Numbered from the stretch's first letter, positions 17,165 to 26,799 are shown. The stretch: DNA of 64,000 bases from Labedella populi (GCF_004078655.1 NZ_RZNC01000004.1:1-64000); one strand, 5' to 3'. Translations and numbers: made by a program. The notes: generated by a model from the sequence alone, not told the origin.

Positions 17165-19605
17165 GAGATGCTCTCGTTCTCGAGTACGACCGTGATCGGA
17201 AGGTCGACGACGCTCGATCCGATGCGCAGGGTCAGTGGCCCGGTCCGCACGACCCACGACGACAGACCAGCGTCCCATCGGGACACGGAGCGCGCACGGA
17301 CGGGAACACGTACCGGGCCGGAGAAGCCCACCGCTTCCCGTGCTATGCCGGATCCGACGAGCCACCGGACGGGGCCGTCGGGGTCGCCTTCGGACCGCTC
17401 CGCGTACACCTGCACGACGAGCTTGCCGTCACGTCGCCCGATGTTCTCGACATCGACGATCACGGCGAGGTCGTCGTCAGCGATCGAGCCCTCGACGCGA
17501 ACCGACCTGAAGGACCACTCGGTGTAGCCGAGGCCCCAGCCGAAGGGGAACGCCGGCTTACGGCCGGAGGCGAGCCAGGCGCGGTAGCCGACATTCACCC
17601 CCTCGTCGTAGGCGAGAGTCCCGTCGACCGGTGCGACGTCGAGCACGGGGACGTCGCTCTCCGCCGCCGGCCACGTCGTCGGGAGGCGACCCCCCGGTTC
17701 GGAGACTCCGAGGAGGATGTCGGCGATCGCGGCTCCCATCTCCTGGCCCCCGAAGTACCCGAGCAGGACCGCGGACACCTCGTCACGCCAGGGCATGAGC
17801 ACGGGCGAGCCGGCGTTCACGACGACCACCGTGCGCGGGTTCGCGCGCGCCACGGCGTGAACGAGCGCGTCCTGGTGGCCCGGCAGCGACAGAGAAGTCC
17901 GGTCGAAGCCCTCCGACTCCACCTTCTCGTTCGTGCCCACGACCACGAGAGCGACGTCGGCGGCACGGGCGTTCGCCACGGCCTCCGCGATCAACACGTC
18001 AGCGCTCTGAGGGAGCGGTGCCGATCCGAGGGTCACAGACGCCGCGCCGGGCAACGGGTCGTCCGGCAAGACGTCGAATTCTCCCCTGATCACTCGCTCG
18101 ATGCCTCCCCGGTTCGTGATGAGGGTCGTCGCCGACGGCGGAGAGAGGAGCCCGATCCCGACATCGTCGCCGTCCACCTCGACATGCGCCTCGAGTTCGA
18201 GTACGCCGTCGACGTAGATCCGCCCGGAACGGGAGGAGGCGAAACCGATCGCCGCCTGCCCATCGGCTTCCGGCATGAGGGTGGTCTCGACGACGATGGT
18301 CTTCGCTCGCCCGAGCGGCACATCTCCGTCGAACCAGACGAGGGCGGACGAGAACCGGTCCTCGGAGAAGATCTCCGCGCCCTCATCGTCCAAGAAAGTG
18401 ACGCGGATGCCGGCCTCCCCGGTGTAGGGATTCGACAGACGGTCGAGCGGGAACGCCTCGACCCCCTCCGAGACGACCGCGCCCTGCGAGTAGGACACGG
18501 CAGCGTGCGGGAGTCCCGCGCGGACGGATTCGAGCGGCGTGGTCGAGTAGGCCGGCACGACCGTCGCGCTCCCACCGCCCTGTGTTCGCGGAGACCGCGC
18601 GTGATGACCGATGACGGCGATCGTCGAGATCGCGGAACCGTCCCACGGAAGCTCGTCGTTGTTCGTGAGGAGGACGGCCCCCTCGACCGCCGCCTCGCGA
18701 GCGAATGCGCTCACGTCGATCTCGATGGGGAAGACGGGGTCGGAACCCGCGAGCGCACCCACCCGGTGGGCGAGGCGAAGCAGTCGATGCACCTTCCGAT
18801 CGACGGCGTCGGACGACACGGTACCGTCGATGACGGCGCGCGTGAGTGACTCGCTCCATGCGGGTGACGGACCCGGCATCGCCAGATCCGTGTCGGCGCG
18901 CGCGGCCTCGAGGCTGCGCACCGCCGTCCAGTCGCTGACGACCACGCCGTCGAACCCCCATTCCGTCGACAGCGGATCCGAGAGAAGGGCGTTCTCCGTC
19001 ATCGTGACGCCGCCGATCGAGTTGTAGGCCGCCATCAGGGCCCAGGGGCCCGCTTCGACGGCGAGCTCGAAGGGGAGGAGGTAGAGCTCCCGCAGAGCGC
19101 TCTCGCTCAGCCGCACATCCACCGTGAAGCGATCGGTTTCGGAGTCGTTGGCCACGTAGTGCTTCGGCGTGGCGGCGACGCCGTTGTCCTGAAGACCGCG
19201 GACGTACGAGGCGGCCAACACGCCCGAGAGCAACGGATCCTCGCTGAACGCCTCGAAGTGGCGACCGCCGAGTGGGGAGCGGTGCAGGTTGATGGTGGGC
19301 CCGAGGACGACGTCGACGTCCTTCCGGCGGGCCTCCCCCGCTGCGACGGCACCGTAGCGGTACGCGAGCGCCGGGTCCCATGATGCGGCCAGAGCGGAAC
19401 CGGAAGGGAGACTGGCCGACGGACGTCGTTCGTCCCAGACGGGGCCCCGGACTCCGGACGGACCGTCCGACAGGATCATCGCGCGCAACCCGATCCGCTC
19501 GATGGGCGCCGTCGACCAGAAACTCGCTCCCGAGACGAGCACGACCTTCTCATCGAGCGTGAGCTCGGCGACCAGGGACCGGATCCGCTCCTCGATCGCG
19601 CTCAC
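17161..19605 (-). CDS. Glycoside hydrolase family 3 beta-glucosidase with PA14 insert
   Basis: An 814-residue GH3 enzyme that cleaves terminal beta-glucosides. The N-terminal barrel has KHYVAND (148-154) and the nucleophile Asp225 in VVSDW. The second GH3 domain is interrupted by a PA14-like insert (about residues 395-520), which in relatives shapes specificity for bulky aglycones. The acid/base region follows GTNEKVESEGFDRTSLSLPG, and a fibronectin-III-like domain ends the protein. There is no signal peptide, so it acts on imported glycosides. It starts at GTG 19605 in a 4-nt overlap with the ABC ATPase gene. Confidence 0.93.
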   Translation of the reverse strand: MSAIEERIRSLVAELTLDEKVVLVSGASFWSTAPIERIGLRAMILSDGPSGVRGPVWDERRPSASLPSGSALAASWDPALAYRYGAVAAGEARRKDVDVVLGPTINLHRSPLGGRHFEAFSEDPLLSGVLAASYVRGLQDNGVAATPKHYVANDSETDRFTVDVRLSESALRELYLLPFELAVEAGPWALMAAYNSIGGVTMTENALLSDPLSTEWGFDGVVVSDWTAVRSLEAARADTDLAMPGPSPAWSESLTRAVIDGTVSSDAVDRKVHRLLRLAHRVGALAGSDPVFPIEIDVSAFAREAAVEGAVLLTNNDELPWDGSAISTIAVIGHHARSPRTQGGGSATVVPAYSTTPLESVRAGLPHAAVSYSQGAVVSEGVEAFPLDRLSNPYTGEAGIRVTFLDDEGAEIFSEDRFSSALVWFDGDVPLGRAKTIVVETTLMPEADGQAAIGFASSRSGRIYVDGVLELEAHVEVDGDDVGIGLLSPPSATTLITNRGGIERVIRGEFDVLPDDPLPGAASVTLGSAPLPQSADVLIAEAVANARAADVALVVVGTNEKVESEGFDRTSLSLPGHQDALVHAVARANPRTVVVVNAGSPVLMPWRDEVSAVLLGYFGGQEMGAAIADILLGVSEPGGRLPTTWPAAESDVPVLDVAPVDGTLAYDEGVNVGYRAWLASGRKPAFPFGWGLGYTEWSFRSVRVEGSIADDDLAVIVDVENIGRRDGKLVVQVYAERSEGDPDGPVRWLVGSGIAREAVGFSGPVRVPVRARSVSRWDAGLSSWVVRTGPLTLRIGSSVVDLPITVVLENESIS

Positions 19606-20465
19606 AGCGCGGCCGCCGAGGTCGTCTCCGACGGCGTGCGTTGCGCGTCGATCAGTCGACGCCGCTCGACGCGGCGCACCTCCTGGCGGCGCGGGTGCGG
19701 GACGGGCGCGGCCATGAAGAGCCGCTGCGTGTACGGGTGCACCGGTCGCGCCGTGACCTGATCGCCGTTCCCCACCTCGACGATCTCGCCGTGATACATG
19801 ACGGCGACCCGGTGACTGACGTGGCGGACGACGGACAGGTCGTGGGAGATGAAGAGGTACGCGACGCCCGTCCGCTCCTGGATCTCGATGAAGAGATCCA
19901 GGACTCGGGCCTGCGTCGTGAGATCGAGGGCGGAGACGGGCTCATCGCAGACGACCAGTCGCGGCTCGAGGGCCAAGGCCCGTGCGATCGCTATCCGCTG
20001 GCGCTGACCGCCGCTGAAATCACGCGCTCGTCGTTGTGCCGCGTCGCTGGGGAGGCCGACGTCGTCGAGAAGCTCGGCGACACGGCCTCGAGCGTCCGAC
20101 TCGGAGACGCCCCGGGCGCTCAGTGGCTCGCTGAGGATGCTGCCGATCGTCATCGACGGGTTCAGAGAGCTGTACGGATCCTGGAAGACCACTTGGATGT
20201 CACTGCTCAGCGCTCTCCGTTCGCGGCGGGAGAGACCGCTGATTTCGCGGCCGTCGAAGCGGATGGAGCCCGATTCAACCGGCGCAAGACCCAGCACGGC
20301 TCGTCCGAGTGTCGTCTTGCCGGACCCCGACTCACCCACGAGGCCCATCGTCTCCCCCGGTCGGATGTCGAGTGAGACGCCCTTGAGCGCCCGGAAGGGA
20401 GCAGCGCGGAAGCCCTTCTTCGGGTACGAGACGACGAGGTCCTCGATCGTGAGTAATGCGGTCAT
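19602..20465 (-). CDS. Peptide/oligosaccharide ABC ATPase (DppF/OppF type)
   Basis: A 287-residue ATPase with Walker A GESGSGKTT, signature FSGGQRQRIAIARALALEP, Walker B RLVVCDEPVSALD, and the C-terminal oligopeptide-type extension HPYTQRLFMAAPVPHP. ATG 20465 overlaps the upstream stop by 4 nt. It pairs with the ATPase half of the fused protein encoded upstream. Linked to GH3 and esterase genes, this Dpp-type importer may carry a glycoside, as several such actinobacterial systems do. Confidence 0.9.
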   Translation of the reverse strand: MTALLTIEDLVVSYPKKGFRAAPFRALKGVSLDIRPGETMGLVGESGSGKTTLGRAVLGLAPVESGSIRFDGREISGLSRRERRALSSDIQVVFQDPYSSLNPSMTIGSILSEPLSARGVSESDARGRVAELLDDVGLPSDAAQRRARDFSGGQRQRIAIARALALEPRLVVCDEPVSALDLTTQARVLDLFIEIQERTGVAYLFISHDLSVVRHVSHRVAVMYHGEIVEVGNGDQVTARPVHPYTQRLFMAAPVPHPRRQEVRRVERRRLIDAQRTPSETTSAAAL

Positions 20466-22264
20466 CGGGTGATCTCCTTGTGGGATTCGAGCGGCTTCCG
20501 GGCGTCGCCGTCCTCGAGGATGGCTCCGAGCAGAGAGCAGGTGTACTCGTGTTCGGGGTGGTCGAAGATGGCATCGACCGGTCCGCTCTCGACGATCCGG
20601 CCGCTCTGCATGACGGACACACGGTCGCACAGGTCGGCGACGACCCCGAAATTGTGCGTCACGATGAGGACGGCCATCCCCCTCTCCCGTTGCAGATCTC
20701 GGAGGAGGTCGAGGACCTCGGCCTGAACCGTGACGTCGAGCGCCGTCGTCGGTTCGTCGGCGATCACGAGTTCGGGGTCGCAGGAGACGGCGCCGGCGAT
20801 GAGCACCCGCTGCGCCATGCCACCCGAGATCTCGTGAGGATAGGCGGCGAAGGCGTGAGCCGGATCGGGGATGCCGACGCGCTCGAGGAGTGCGAGGGCA
20901 CGACTCCTCGCCTCCCCTCGCGAGAGACCGAGGACGACTCTCAGCGGTTCGACGAGCTGACTGCCGATCGTGAACGACGGATCGAGGTTCGACATCGGCT
21001 CCTGCGGTACATAGGCGATCCGGCGGCCACGCACCCGTGCATACGAGCCCTCCCCTGCCTCGTCGAGGCGGTCTCCGGCGAACTCGATGGAGCCGGCTTC
21101 GATGTGACCTCCGGAGGAGAGCAGGCCGAGGATCGCGAAGGCCGTCTGCGTCTTGCCGGATCCGGACTCGCCGATGAGCCCGTGCACCTCACCGCTTCGG
21201 ACGTCGAGATCGACGCCCTTCACGACCTGGGTCGATCCGCCGCCCTCGCGGTCGTACGCGACAACGAGGTCGCGGACGCGGAGAAGCACGTCCGGATCGG
21301 TCACCAGCGCTCGGCTGTCGTCGGGGTGCACGATCGTGGCGGGGCGGTCGGCTCGAGTGTCGGACACGGCTGCCGGTCGTCGCCGAGCACGAGGTCGCGG
21401 GGCGGACCGCTCGAGCTCGTCACGCGCGGCGTTCGCCACGAGGACGAGAGCCATGCTCGTGAGCCCGATGGCGAGGGACGGCCACAGCATCAGGACCGGG
21501 GCCCGATAGATCTGGGCGAAGCCGTCGTTCAGCATGCCTCCCCAGGTCGGGACCGCCTGGTCACCGAGCCCGAGGAATTCGAGGCCGGACTGGACCGCGA
21601 TCGCGATTCCGAGCAGGACGGCCGACTGGATGATGATGGGTGCTCGGACGACCCCGAGGATGTGACGGCCGATGATGCGCGCATCACTCAATCCTGCCAC
21701 GCGCGCGGCGTCCACGTAGAGTTCGTCGCGGACCGCCCGGACGGAGACGTGCACCAGGCGGAAGAACGCCGGCGACAGCAGGACGCCGAAGATCGCCATC
21801 GATACCCAGATCGACGGCCCGAGAGCCGCTCGCGCGGCGAGGAGGACGACGATCGCCGGCAGCGCCATCACGATCGCCGTGAGCCAGGACGACACGGTAT
21901 CCAAGAGACCGCCGTAGTATCCGGCGATGAGTCCTCCGACGACGCCAACGAGGAGAGCGACGACGAGGGCGAGCAACGCTCCCGCGATGCTGATCTGGGT
22001 CGCACTGAGAAGCCGCGAGAGTACGTCGCGCCCCGCCGAATCCCCTCCAAGGGGATGCGCGGCACTCGGGTCGGCGACGACGAGCTGCAGCGAGGAGAGC
22101 GTCGGGTCCACCGGTGCGATCCACCTCCCGACGACGGCGACGACGGCGACGACCGCGAGGAAGGCCAGAGCGGCCACCGCGACCGGGTTGCGGAGGAGGC
22201 GTCGGAAGAGGGACTGGCGGGCGAGGGTCGGTGCGACGACGGGGGCCGCGGCGTATTCGGTCAC
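20462..22264 (-). CDS. Fused ABC permease-ATPase (DppC-DppD type)
   Basis: One 600-residue chain joins a DppC-type permease (about residues 1-285; coupling segment DAARVAGLSDARIIGRHILG) to a DppD-type ATPase (about 320-600; Walker A GESGSGKTQ, signature ISGGMAQRVLIAGAVSCDP, Walker B LVIADEPTTALD). An Arg/Ala-rich linker (about 290-325) joins them. Such fusions are known in actinobacterial peptide importers and ensure 1:1 stoichiometry. It starts at GTG 22264, overlapping the DppB gene stop by 4 nt. Confidence 0.92.
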   Translation of the reverse strand: MTEYAAAPVVAPTLARQSLFRRLLRNPVAVAALAFLAVVAVVAVVGRWIAPVDPTLSSLQLVVADPSAAHPLGGDSAGRDVLSRLLSATQISIAGALLALVVALLVGVVGGLIAGYYGGLLDTVSSWLTAIVMALPAIVVLLAARAALGPSIWVSMAIFGVLLSPAFFRLVHVSVRAVRDELYVDAARVAGLSDARIIGRHILGVVRAPIIIQSAVLLGIAIAVQSGLEFLGLGDQAVPTWGGMLNDGFAQIYRAPVLMLWPSLAIGLTSMALVLVANAARDELERSAPRPRARRRPAAVSDTRADRPATIVHPDDSRALVTDPDVLLRVRDLVVAYDREGGGSTQVVKGVDLDVRSGEVHGLIGESGSGKTQTAFAILGLLSSGGHIEAGSIEFAGDRLDEAGEGSYARVRGRRIAYVPQEPMSNLDPSFTIGSQLVEPLRVVLGLSRGEARSRALALLERVGIPDPAHAFAAYPHEISGGMAQRVLIAGAVSCDPELVIADEPTTALDVTVQAEVLDLLRDLQRERGMAVLIVTHNFGVVADLCDRVSVMQSGRIVESGPVDAIFDHPEHEYTCSLLGAILEDGDARKPLESHKEITR

Positions 22265-23202
22265 GAGAGCCTGACTTTGGGGTTGAGCGCTGCTTGCGCG
22301 AGGTCGATCACGAGATTGACGAGAACGACGAGTACGGCCGTCGCCATGACGAGCCCCATGACCATGGGAATGTCGGCCTTCACCGTCGAGCTGACGGCGA
22401 GTTGTCCGAGTCCCGGGATCGCGAAGATCTGCTCGACGATGACGGCCCCGCCGAGGAGTCCGACGAACTGGACGGCGAGGACCGCGAGCGCGGGCCCGGC
22501 GGCGTTCCGGAGGACGTGTCGCGCGACGACGCGCCGTGAGCTCAGACCGCGACTCCGCAGGGTGCGGACGTAGTCGCGCTCCCGCGCGTCAGCGACGGAA
22601 CCTCTCACCTGCTGTGCGACGACGACGATGGTGCCGAGCGCGAGGGCGACCACCGGGAGCGTCACCGACGAGAGCCACCCCGCGATGGACGACGTCGGCG
22701 GCACGTAGCCCGTGGCCTTGAAGAGCCCGAGCTGCAACGAGAACACGAGGACGAGGCCGAGAGCGACGAGGAAGCCGGGGATCGCGAACCCGAGGATCGA
22801 GACGAACTGCACGAGACGGTCCACCCATCCGCCTCGCGTCGCGGCGAGCACGCCGAGGACGACCCCCACGACGGCGGAGAGGATCGTGGCACCGAGCACG
22901 ATCGACAGAGTGACGGAGAGTCTGCTCGTGACTCCGGTCGCGACGAGCTCGCCCGTGAACCACGAACGACCGAACTGACCCTGGACCGCATGGACGAGCC
23001 AGTCGGAGTACTGCTGCCAGAGCGGGCGGTCGAGGCCGAGTTCGGCGGTTTTGCGCGCCACGAGCTCGGTCGTCGCGTTCTGACCGAGGATGCGGCGCGC
23101 GATGTTGTCGCTGTTCGCATAGAGCAGCGCATAGGCGAGCGCCGAAACGGCGACCACGAGCACGAGGCCGACGAGCAGCCGTCGGAGGATGAAGCGGATC
23201 AT
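22261..23202 (-). CDS. ABC permease (DppB type)
   Basis: A 313-residue permease with about six hydrophobic segments. It starts MIRFILRRLLVGLVLVVAVS, the standard DppB N terminus, and has the coupling motif YVRTLRSRGLSSRRVVARHVLRNA. It forms the channel together with the permease half of the fused protein downstream. Confidence 0.92.
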   Translation of the reverse strand: MIRFILRRLLVGLVLVVAVSALAYALLYANSDNIARRILGQNATTELVARKTAELGLDRPLWQQYSDWLVHAVQGQFGRSWFTGELVATGVTSRLSVTLSIVLGATILSAVVGVVLGVLAATRGGWVDRLVQFVSILGFAIPGFLVALGLVLVFSLQLGLFKATGYVPPTSSIAGWLSSVTLPVVALALGTIVVVAQQVRGSVADARERDYVRTLRSRGLSSRRVVARHVLRNAAGPALAVLAVQFVGLLGGAVIVEQIFAIPGLGQLAVSSTVKADIPMVMGLVMATAVLVVLVNLVIDLAQAALNPKVRLS

Positions 23203-23278
23203 GACGTGTCCCTGGTGGGGTGGATGGAAAGGGAGGACGAGGCCGGGGACGGGCGCTGACCCGTCCCCGGCGGGCGGA

Positions 23279-24796
23279 TCAGCCGACGGGCTTGATGTCG
23301 TAGATCGAGGGCACCATGTTGGTCGGGTTGAGCGTCACGTCGGTCTCCGCGTCGTGCGCGAAGCCGGCGCTCACCCGGTAGTACGGCGCGAACCAGCCCT
23401 GCTCGACGATGTAGCGGTTGAGCTCCTTCGCCTTCTCGACCTGCGTCGCCACGTCCCCGGTCTGGATCTCGGAGATGAGGGCCGCCGTCGTCTCGTCCTC
23501 GTAGTGGAACGGGTTGAACGGAGCGGTCGGCGAGATCATGAACTGGATGAGCTGCCAGTCGGCGTTGGCCTCGAGCTGCATGGGTGCCGCGGGGTACTTG
23601 GCAGCGGACATGTCGGCGATGTAGTTCTCGACGGGAGTGTCGGTGAAGGTCACATCGATGCCGACGTCGGCGAGCTGCTGCTCGATGAGGGGGAACTGAG
23701 CCGCGCCGAGGACCACCGTGCTCGGCATGGAGAGCTCGAACCCGTCCGGGTAACCCGCCTCCGCGAGGAGGTCCTTTGCCTTCTCCGGGTCGTATTCGTA
23801 GTAGCTGTCGAGCTCGGGGTCGTAGGCCTCGCTCGTCGCTTTGAAGACCTGCGTGGTCACGGTGCCGTTCCCGAGCTGGAGCGCCTCCAGCAGTCCTTCT
23901 CGGTCGAGCGCGTAGTTGATCGCCTGGCGGACGCGTACGTCGCCCATCGCCGGGTTCAGCTCTCCCCCACGGTCGAACAGGAGAAGACCCTGGAAATTGA
24001 GCTCGCTGGCCTGGATGGTCCAGCCGGCCCCCTCGACCTGGTCGAGGTTGTTGTTGTCGGCCAGCACGAGCGTGTTGATCTCGCCCGCCTTCAACGCGTT
24101 CACCGCTGCCGTCGGGTCCGAGAGGACGTTCATGGTGATGGTGTCGTAGTGCTGGACGTCCGGATTCCAGTAGTCCTCGTTCTTCGTGAAGACGTAGGAG
24201 GTCCCCGTCACGGTCGCGCCGAGATCGAGCACGTAGGGACCGGATCCGACGGGGTTCGTGTCGGCGTCCTCGGCATCGAACGTCGACGGCGCCGCGATGA
24301 GGCCGGCCTCCCGGCTCAGGTAGCTGGTCAGGGCGGGGTCGGGTGCGCTCAGGGTGAGCACGACGGTCGAGTCGTCCGTGGCCTCGATCGTCTCCACGTT
24401 CGCGAGGTCGCCGGCGTAGGCACCACCACCGTCCTTGAAGCGCTGGAGGTTCTGCTGCACGATCTCCGCGGTGAGGTCGCTGCCGTCGGTGAAGGTCACG
24501 TCGTCTCGAATGGTGAGAGTGAGCTCGGTGTTGTCGTCGTTGTAAGAGAAGTCAGACGCGAGGTAGGGGCCGACGGTCCCGTCGGACCTCCCCTCGAGGA
24601 GAGTGTCGTAAACGGCCTGGTAATAGAGCGCGCGGTTGCCCCACTCGGCTTGCGTCACATCGAACGTGCCCTGGGCGAGGATCTGTCCGAATACGGCGGA
24701 CTGGGTCTCACCGCCCGGCTCTTCGGTCGTCGCGCACCCGGCGAGGGCGAGAACGGCGACCGCGGCGACGACGGCTGTGGCCTTCAAACGGATCAT
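23279..24796 (-). CDS. Family 5 extracellular solute-binding lipoprotein
   Basis: A binding protein of about 505 residues for the Dpp-type importer. It has a basic start, a hydrophobic core and lipobox LAGC (lipid-modified Cys about residue 21). Family features include YQAVYDTLLEG and VRQAINYALDREGLLEALQLG. ATG 24796 has AGGA 6 nt upstream; ATG 24799 is equally possible. First gene of the leftward operon, 72 bp before dppB. Substrate is inferred only from context (a glycoside or acyl-glycoside). Confidence 0.92.
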   Translation of the reverse strand: MIRLKATAVVAAVAVLALAGCATTEEPGGETQSAVFGQILAQGTFDVTQAEWGNRALYYQAVYDTLLEGRSDGTVGPYLASDFSYNDDNTELTLTIRDDVTFTDGSDLTAEIVQQNLQRFKDGGGAYAGDLANVETIEATDDSTVVLTLSAPDPALTSYLSREAGLIAAPSTFDAEDADTNPVGSGPYVLDLGATVTGTSYVFTKNEDYWNPDVQHYDTITMNVLSDPTAAVNALKAGEINTLVLADNNNLDQVEGAGWTIQASELNFQGLLLFDRGGELNPAMGDVRVRQAINYALDREGLLEALQLGNGTVTTQVFKATSEAYDPELDSYYEYDPEKAKDLLAEAGYPDGFELSMPSTVVLGAAQFPLIEQQLADVGIDVTFTDTPVENYIADMSAAKYPAAPMQLEANADWQLIQFMISPTAPFNPFHYEDETTAALISEIQTGDVATQVEKAKELNRYIVEQGWFAPYYRVSAGFAHDAETDVTLNPTNMVPSIYDIKPVG

Positions 24797-24861
24797 CATC
24801 GGTCCTGTTCGTCATGGGCGATCGTCGGTGACCACCTCTGTGCGAGGACGTTAGCACCAAA

Positions 24862-24879
24862 ACCTAGCGCCCACTAGGT
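24862..24879. promoter_or_regulatory. Candidate TetR operator (copy 2)
   Basis: ACCTAG-CGCCCA-CTAGGT is a perfect 6+6 inverted repeat in the gap between the leftward transporter operon and the rightward TetR gene. Together with the copy at 14935 it defines a small regulon. Confidence 0.7.
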
Positions 24880-24968
24880 ATTAAGAAATCACGATTCGGA
24901 CACGGCGCTCGGGGGCTTCCACCGGCGCCCCGTCGGGCCTACTCGAAGCCAGCCGGTAGGGTGAACGG

Positions 24969-25628
24969 ATGGTCCGGCAGGGAGATCGCGTGACCGATGA
25001 CGTCCGCTCGACAAGCGCCGGCAGCGCGCAGAAGCGACGCCCGCGCGGCAGTTACGCGAAGTCGGTCGACACGCAGGAGGCCATCCTCGACGCTGCGCTC
25101 GGCGTCTTCGCGCAGAACGGCTTCCGCTCAGGCTCGCTGCGCGAGATCGCCCAGCGGGTAGGCATCAGCGAGGCTGGTCTACTGCACCATTTCGAGAGCA
25201 AGGCGCGACTGCTGGCTGCGGTGCTCGACCGGAGGGACGAGCTCGCGCGGGCCATCGTCCCGAGCACCTCCGAGGACGGTGTGAAGACGCTCAGAGGGCT
25301 CATCGCTCTCGCACGCTTCAACGCCTCAGAACCGGCGGTCGTCGAGTTGTTCTGCACGCTGTCCGCGGAGGCGACGTCCGCGGCGCACCCCGCGCACGCC
25401 TACTTCATCCGACGCTACGAGACGGTGCGCGCGACGGTCTTCGCCGCATTCTCCGACCTCGAGGGTCGAGGCCTCCTCCGGAGCGGCGTGACTCCCGACG
25501 GGGCCTCTCGAGCGACGATCGCCATCATGGACGGCCTGCAGATCCAATGGCTCCTCGACCGCGGCCTCATGGATATGGCGGAGGATCTCCACACATTCCT
25601 CGGCACCCTGACGAGCGCCGATCTGTGA
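24969..25628 (+). CDS. TetR-family transcriptional regulator
   Basis: A 219-residue repressor. The N-terminal helix-turn-helix occupies about residues 35-85 (AILDAALGVFAQNGFRSGSL and VGISEAGLLHHFESKARLL). The remaining all-helical half (AARFNASEPAVVELFC region) is the ligand domain. Codon 1 may be ATG 24969 (AGGGTG upstream) or GTG 24990 (GGGAG 6 nt upstream). Divergence from the ABC/GH3/esterase operon and the palindrome between them make it the likely local repressor, relieved by the transported compound. Confidence 0.88.
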   Translation: MVRQGDRVTDDVRSTSAGSAQKRRPRGSYAKSVDTQEAILDAALGVFAQNGFRSGSLREIAQRVGISEAGLLHHFESKARLLAAVLDRRDELARAIVPSTSEDGVKTLRGLIALARFNASEPAVVELFCTLSAEATSAAHPAHAYFIRRYETVRATVFAAFSDLEGRGLLRSGVTPDGASRATIAIMDGLQIQWLLDRGLMDMAEDLHTFLGTLTSADL

Positions 25629-25629
25629 C

Positions 25630-25660
25630 CGCGGTGGTCACGCCGAGCGCGACCACCGCG
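25630..25660. terminator. Bidirectional hairpin between tetR and aryl-alcohol dehydrogenase genes
   Basis: CGCGGTGGTC (25630-25639) and GACCACCGCG (25651-25660) pair perfectly around 11 nt, between convergent stops. Confidence 0.7.
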
Positions 25661-25674
25661 ATCCGCTGTCGCCC

Positions 25675-26781
25675 CTAGAAGGCCACGACCGGCTTCACGA
25701 CCTCTCCCGAGGCCGAGTCCGCGAAGCCCTGGTTGATGTCCTCGAGCGCATAGCTGCGCACGAGCTTGTCGATGGGGAAGCGCCCCTCCTTCCACAATTC
25801 GACGAGCTTCGGGATGAATACCTGAGGGACCGAGCTGCCCTGAACGATCGTGGTGAACGTCCACCCCTTCACGAGCGACAGTCCGATCTCGAAGGACACC
25901 TCGGTTCCGGGCTTAGCGGCCCCCACCAGGGCGAGCGTGCCCCGGAGCGCGAGGGCGTCGGCGGCCTGACGGAGCAGCTCCGGGCGTGCGGTCGTGTCGA
26001 GCACGTAGTCGGCTCCGACGCCCCCCGTGAGACGCATGATCTCCTCGGTGAGGTCCGACTCGCGGGTGTTGATCGTGTCGGTCGCACCGAGCTCCCGGGC
26101 GAGGTCGAGCCGAGAGGGATGGATGTCGACGGCGATGACGCGTGAGCAGCCGGCGACTCGGCCGGCCATGATGGCCCCGGAGCCGACGGCACCGGTTCCG
26201 ATCACGACGAGCGAGCTGTTGAGGCCGGGCTTGAGCTGATTCAGGATCGACCCGGCACCGGTCTGGATACCGCAGCCCAGCGGAGCCATGATCTCGAGCG
26301 GCACGTCGTCGTCGACCTTGATGACGCTCTCCTCGACGACGTTGGCGTACGTCGAGAACGACGACTGCCCGAAGAAGTGCGAGGAGATCACCTCTTCGTC
26401 CTTCGACAGCGCCGTCGATCCGTCGGGTCGTCGTCCGCCGAAATCGGCCGCGAAGAGATTCTCGCAATAGGCCATCTGGCCGGCGCGGCAGCGAGCACAG
26501 TGTCCGCAATAGGCGGCCGCCAGCAGGACATGATCTCCCGGCTCGACCGTTCGGACGGAATCGCCCACCGCTTCGACGATGCCCGCGCCTTCGTGACCGA
26601 GGACGGCCGGCAACGGGGTCGGATAGACCTGATCGCGGACGATCGCGTCCGTGTGACAGACGCCCGAGGCGACCATCCGCACGCGGACCTCGTTGTGCCG
26701 GAGGTCGTCGAGCTGGAGTTCCTCGATGACGAGGTCGGCGTGCGGCTCGCGAGCCACCGCCGCTGTGACCGTGATGCTCAT
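25675..26781 (-). CDS. Zinc-dependent aryl-alcohol dehydrogenase (paralogue)
   Basis: A 368-residue NAD-dependent enzyme closely similar along its length to the one encoded at 7484. It has GVCHTDA and GHEGAG for catalytic zinc, four cysteines in AYCGHCARCRAGQMAYCENL for structural zinc, and GTGAVGSG for NAD. It belongs to the benzyl-alcohol dehydrogenase branch. It lies 18 nt behind an aldehyde dehydrogenase gene within a salicylate-to-gentisate cluster, so saligenin (salicyl alcohol) to salicylaldehyde is the step it best fits. The substrate is inferred from context. Confidence 0.9.
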   Translation of the reverse strand: MSITVTAAVAREPHADLVIEELQLDDLRHNEVRVRMVASGVCHTDAIVRDQVYPTPLPAVLGHEGAGIVEAVGDSVRTVEPGDHVLLAAAYCGHCARCRAGQMAYCENLFAADFGGRRPDGSTALSKDEEVISSHFFGQSSFSTYANVVEESVIKVDDDVPLEIMAPLGCGIQTGAGSILNQLKPGLNSSLVVIGTGAVGSGAIMAGRVAGCSRVIAVDIHPSRLDLARELGATDTINTRESDLTEEIMRLTGGVGADYVLDTTARPELLRQAADALALRGTLALVGAAKPGTEVSFEIGLSLVKGWTFTTIVQGSSVPQVFIPKLVELWKEGRFPIDKLVRSYALEDINQGFADSASGEVVKPVVAF

Positions 26782-26799
26782 CCGTGTCTTCCGTTCCGC

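Noticed and set aside
20456-22573. A 705-codon plus-strand frame opposite the DppC-DppD fusion
   Set aside because: Charged low-complexity translation with no family resemblance; the minus strand is clearly coding.
23189-24877. A 562-codon plus-strand frame opposite the solute-binding protein gene
   Set aside because: Shadow frame; the opposite strand has a lipobox, binding-protein motifs and good operon spacing.
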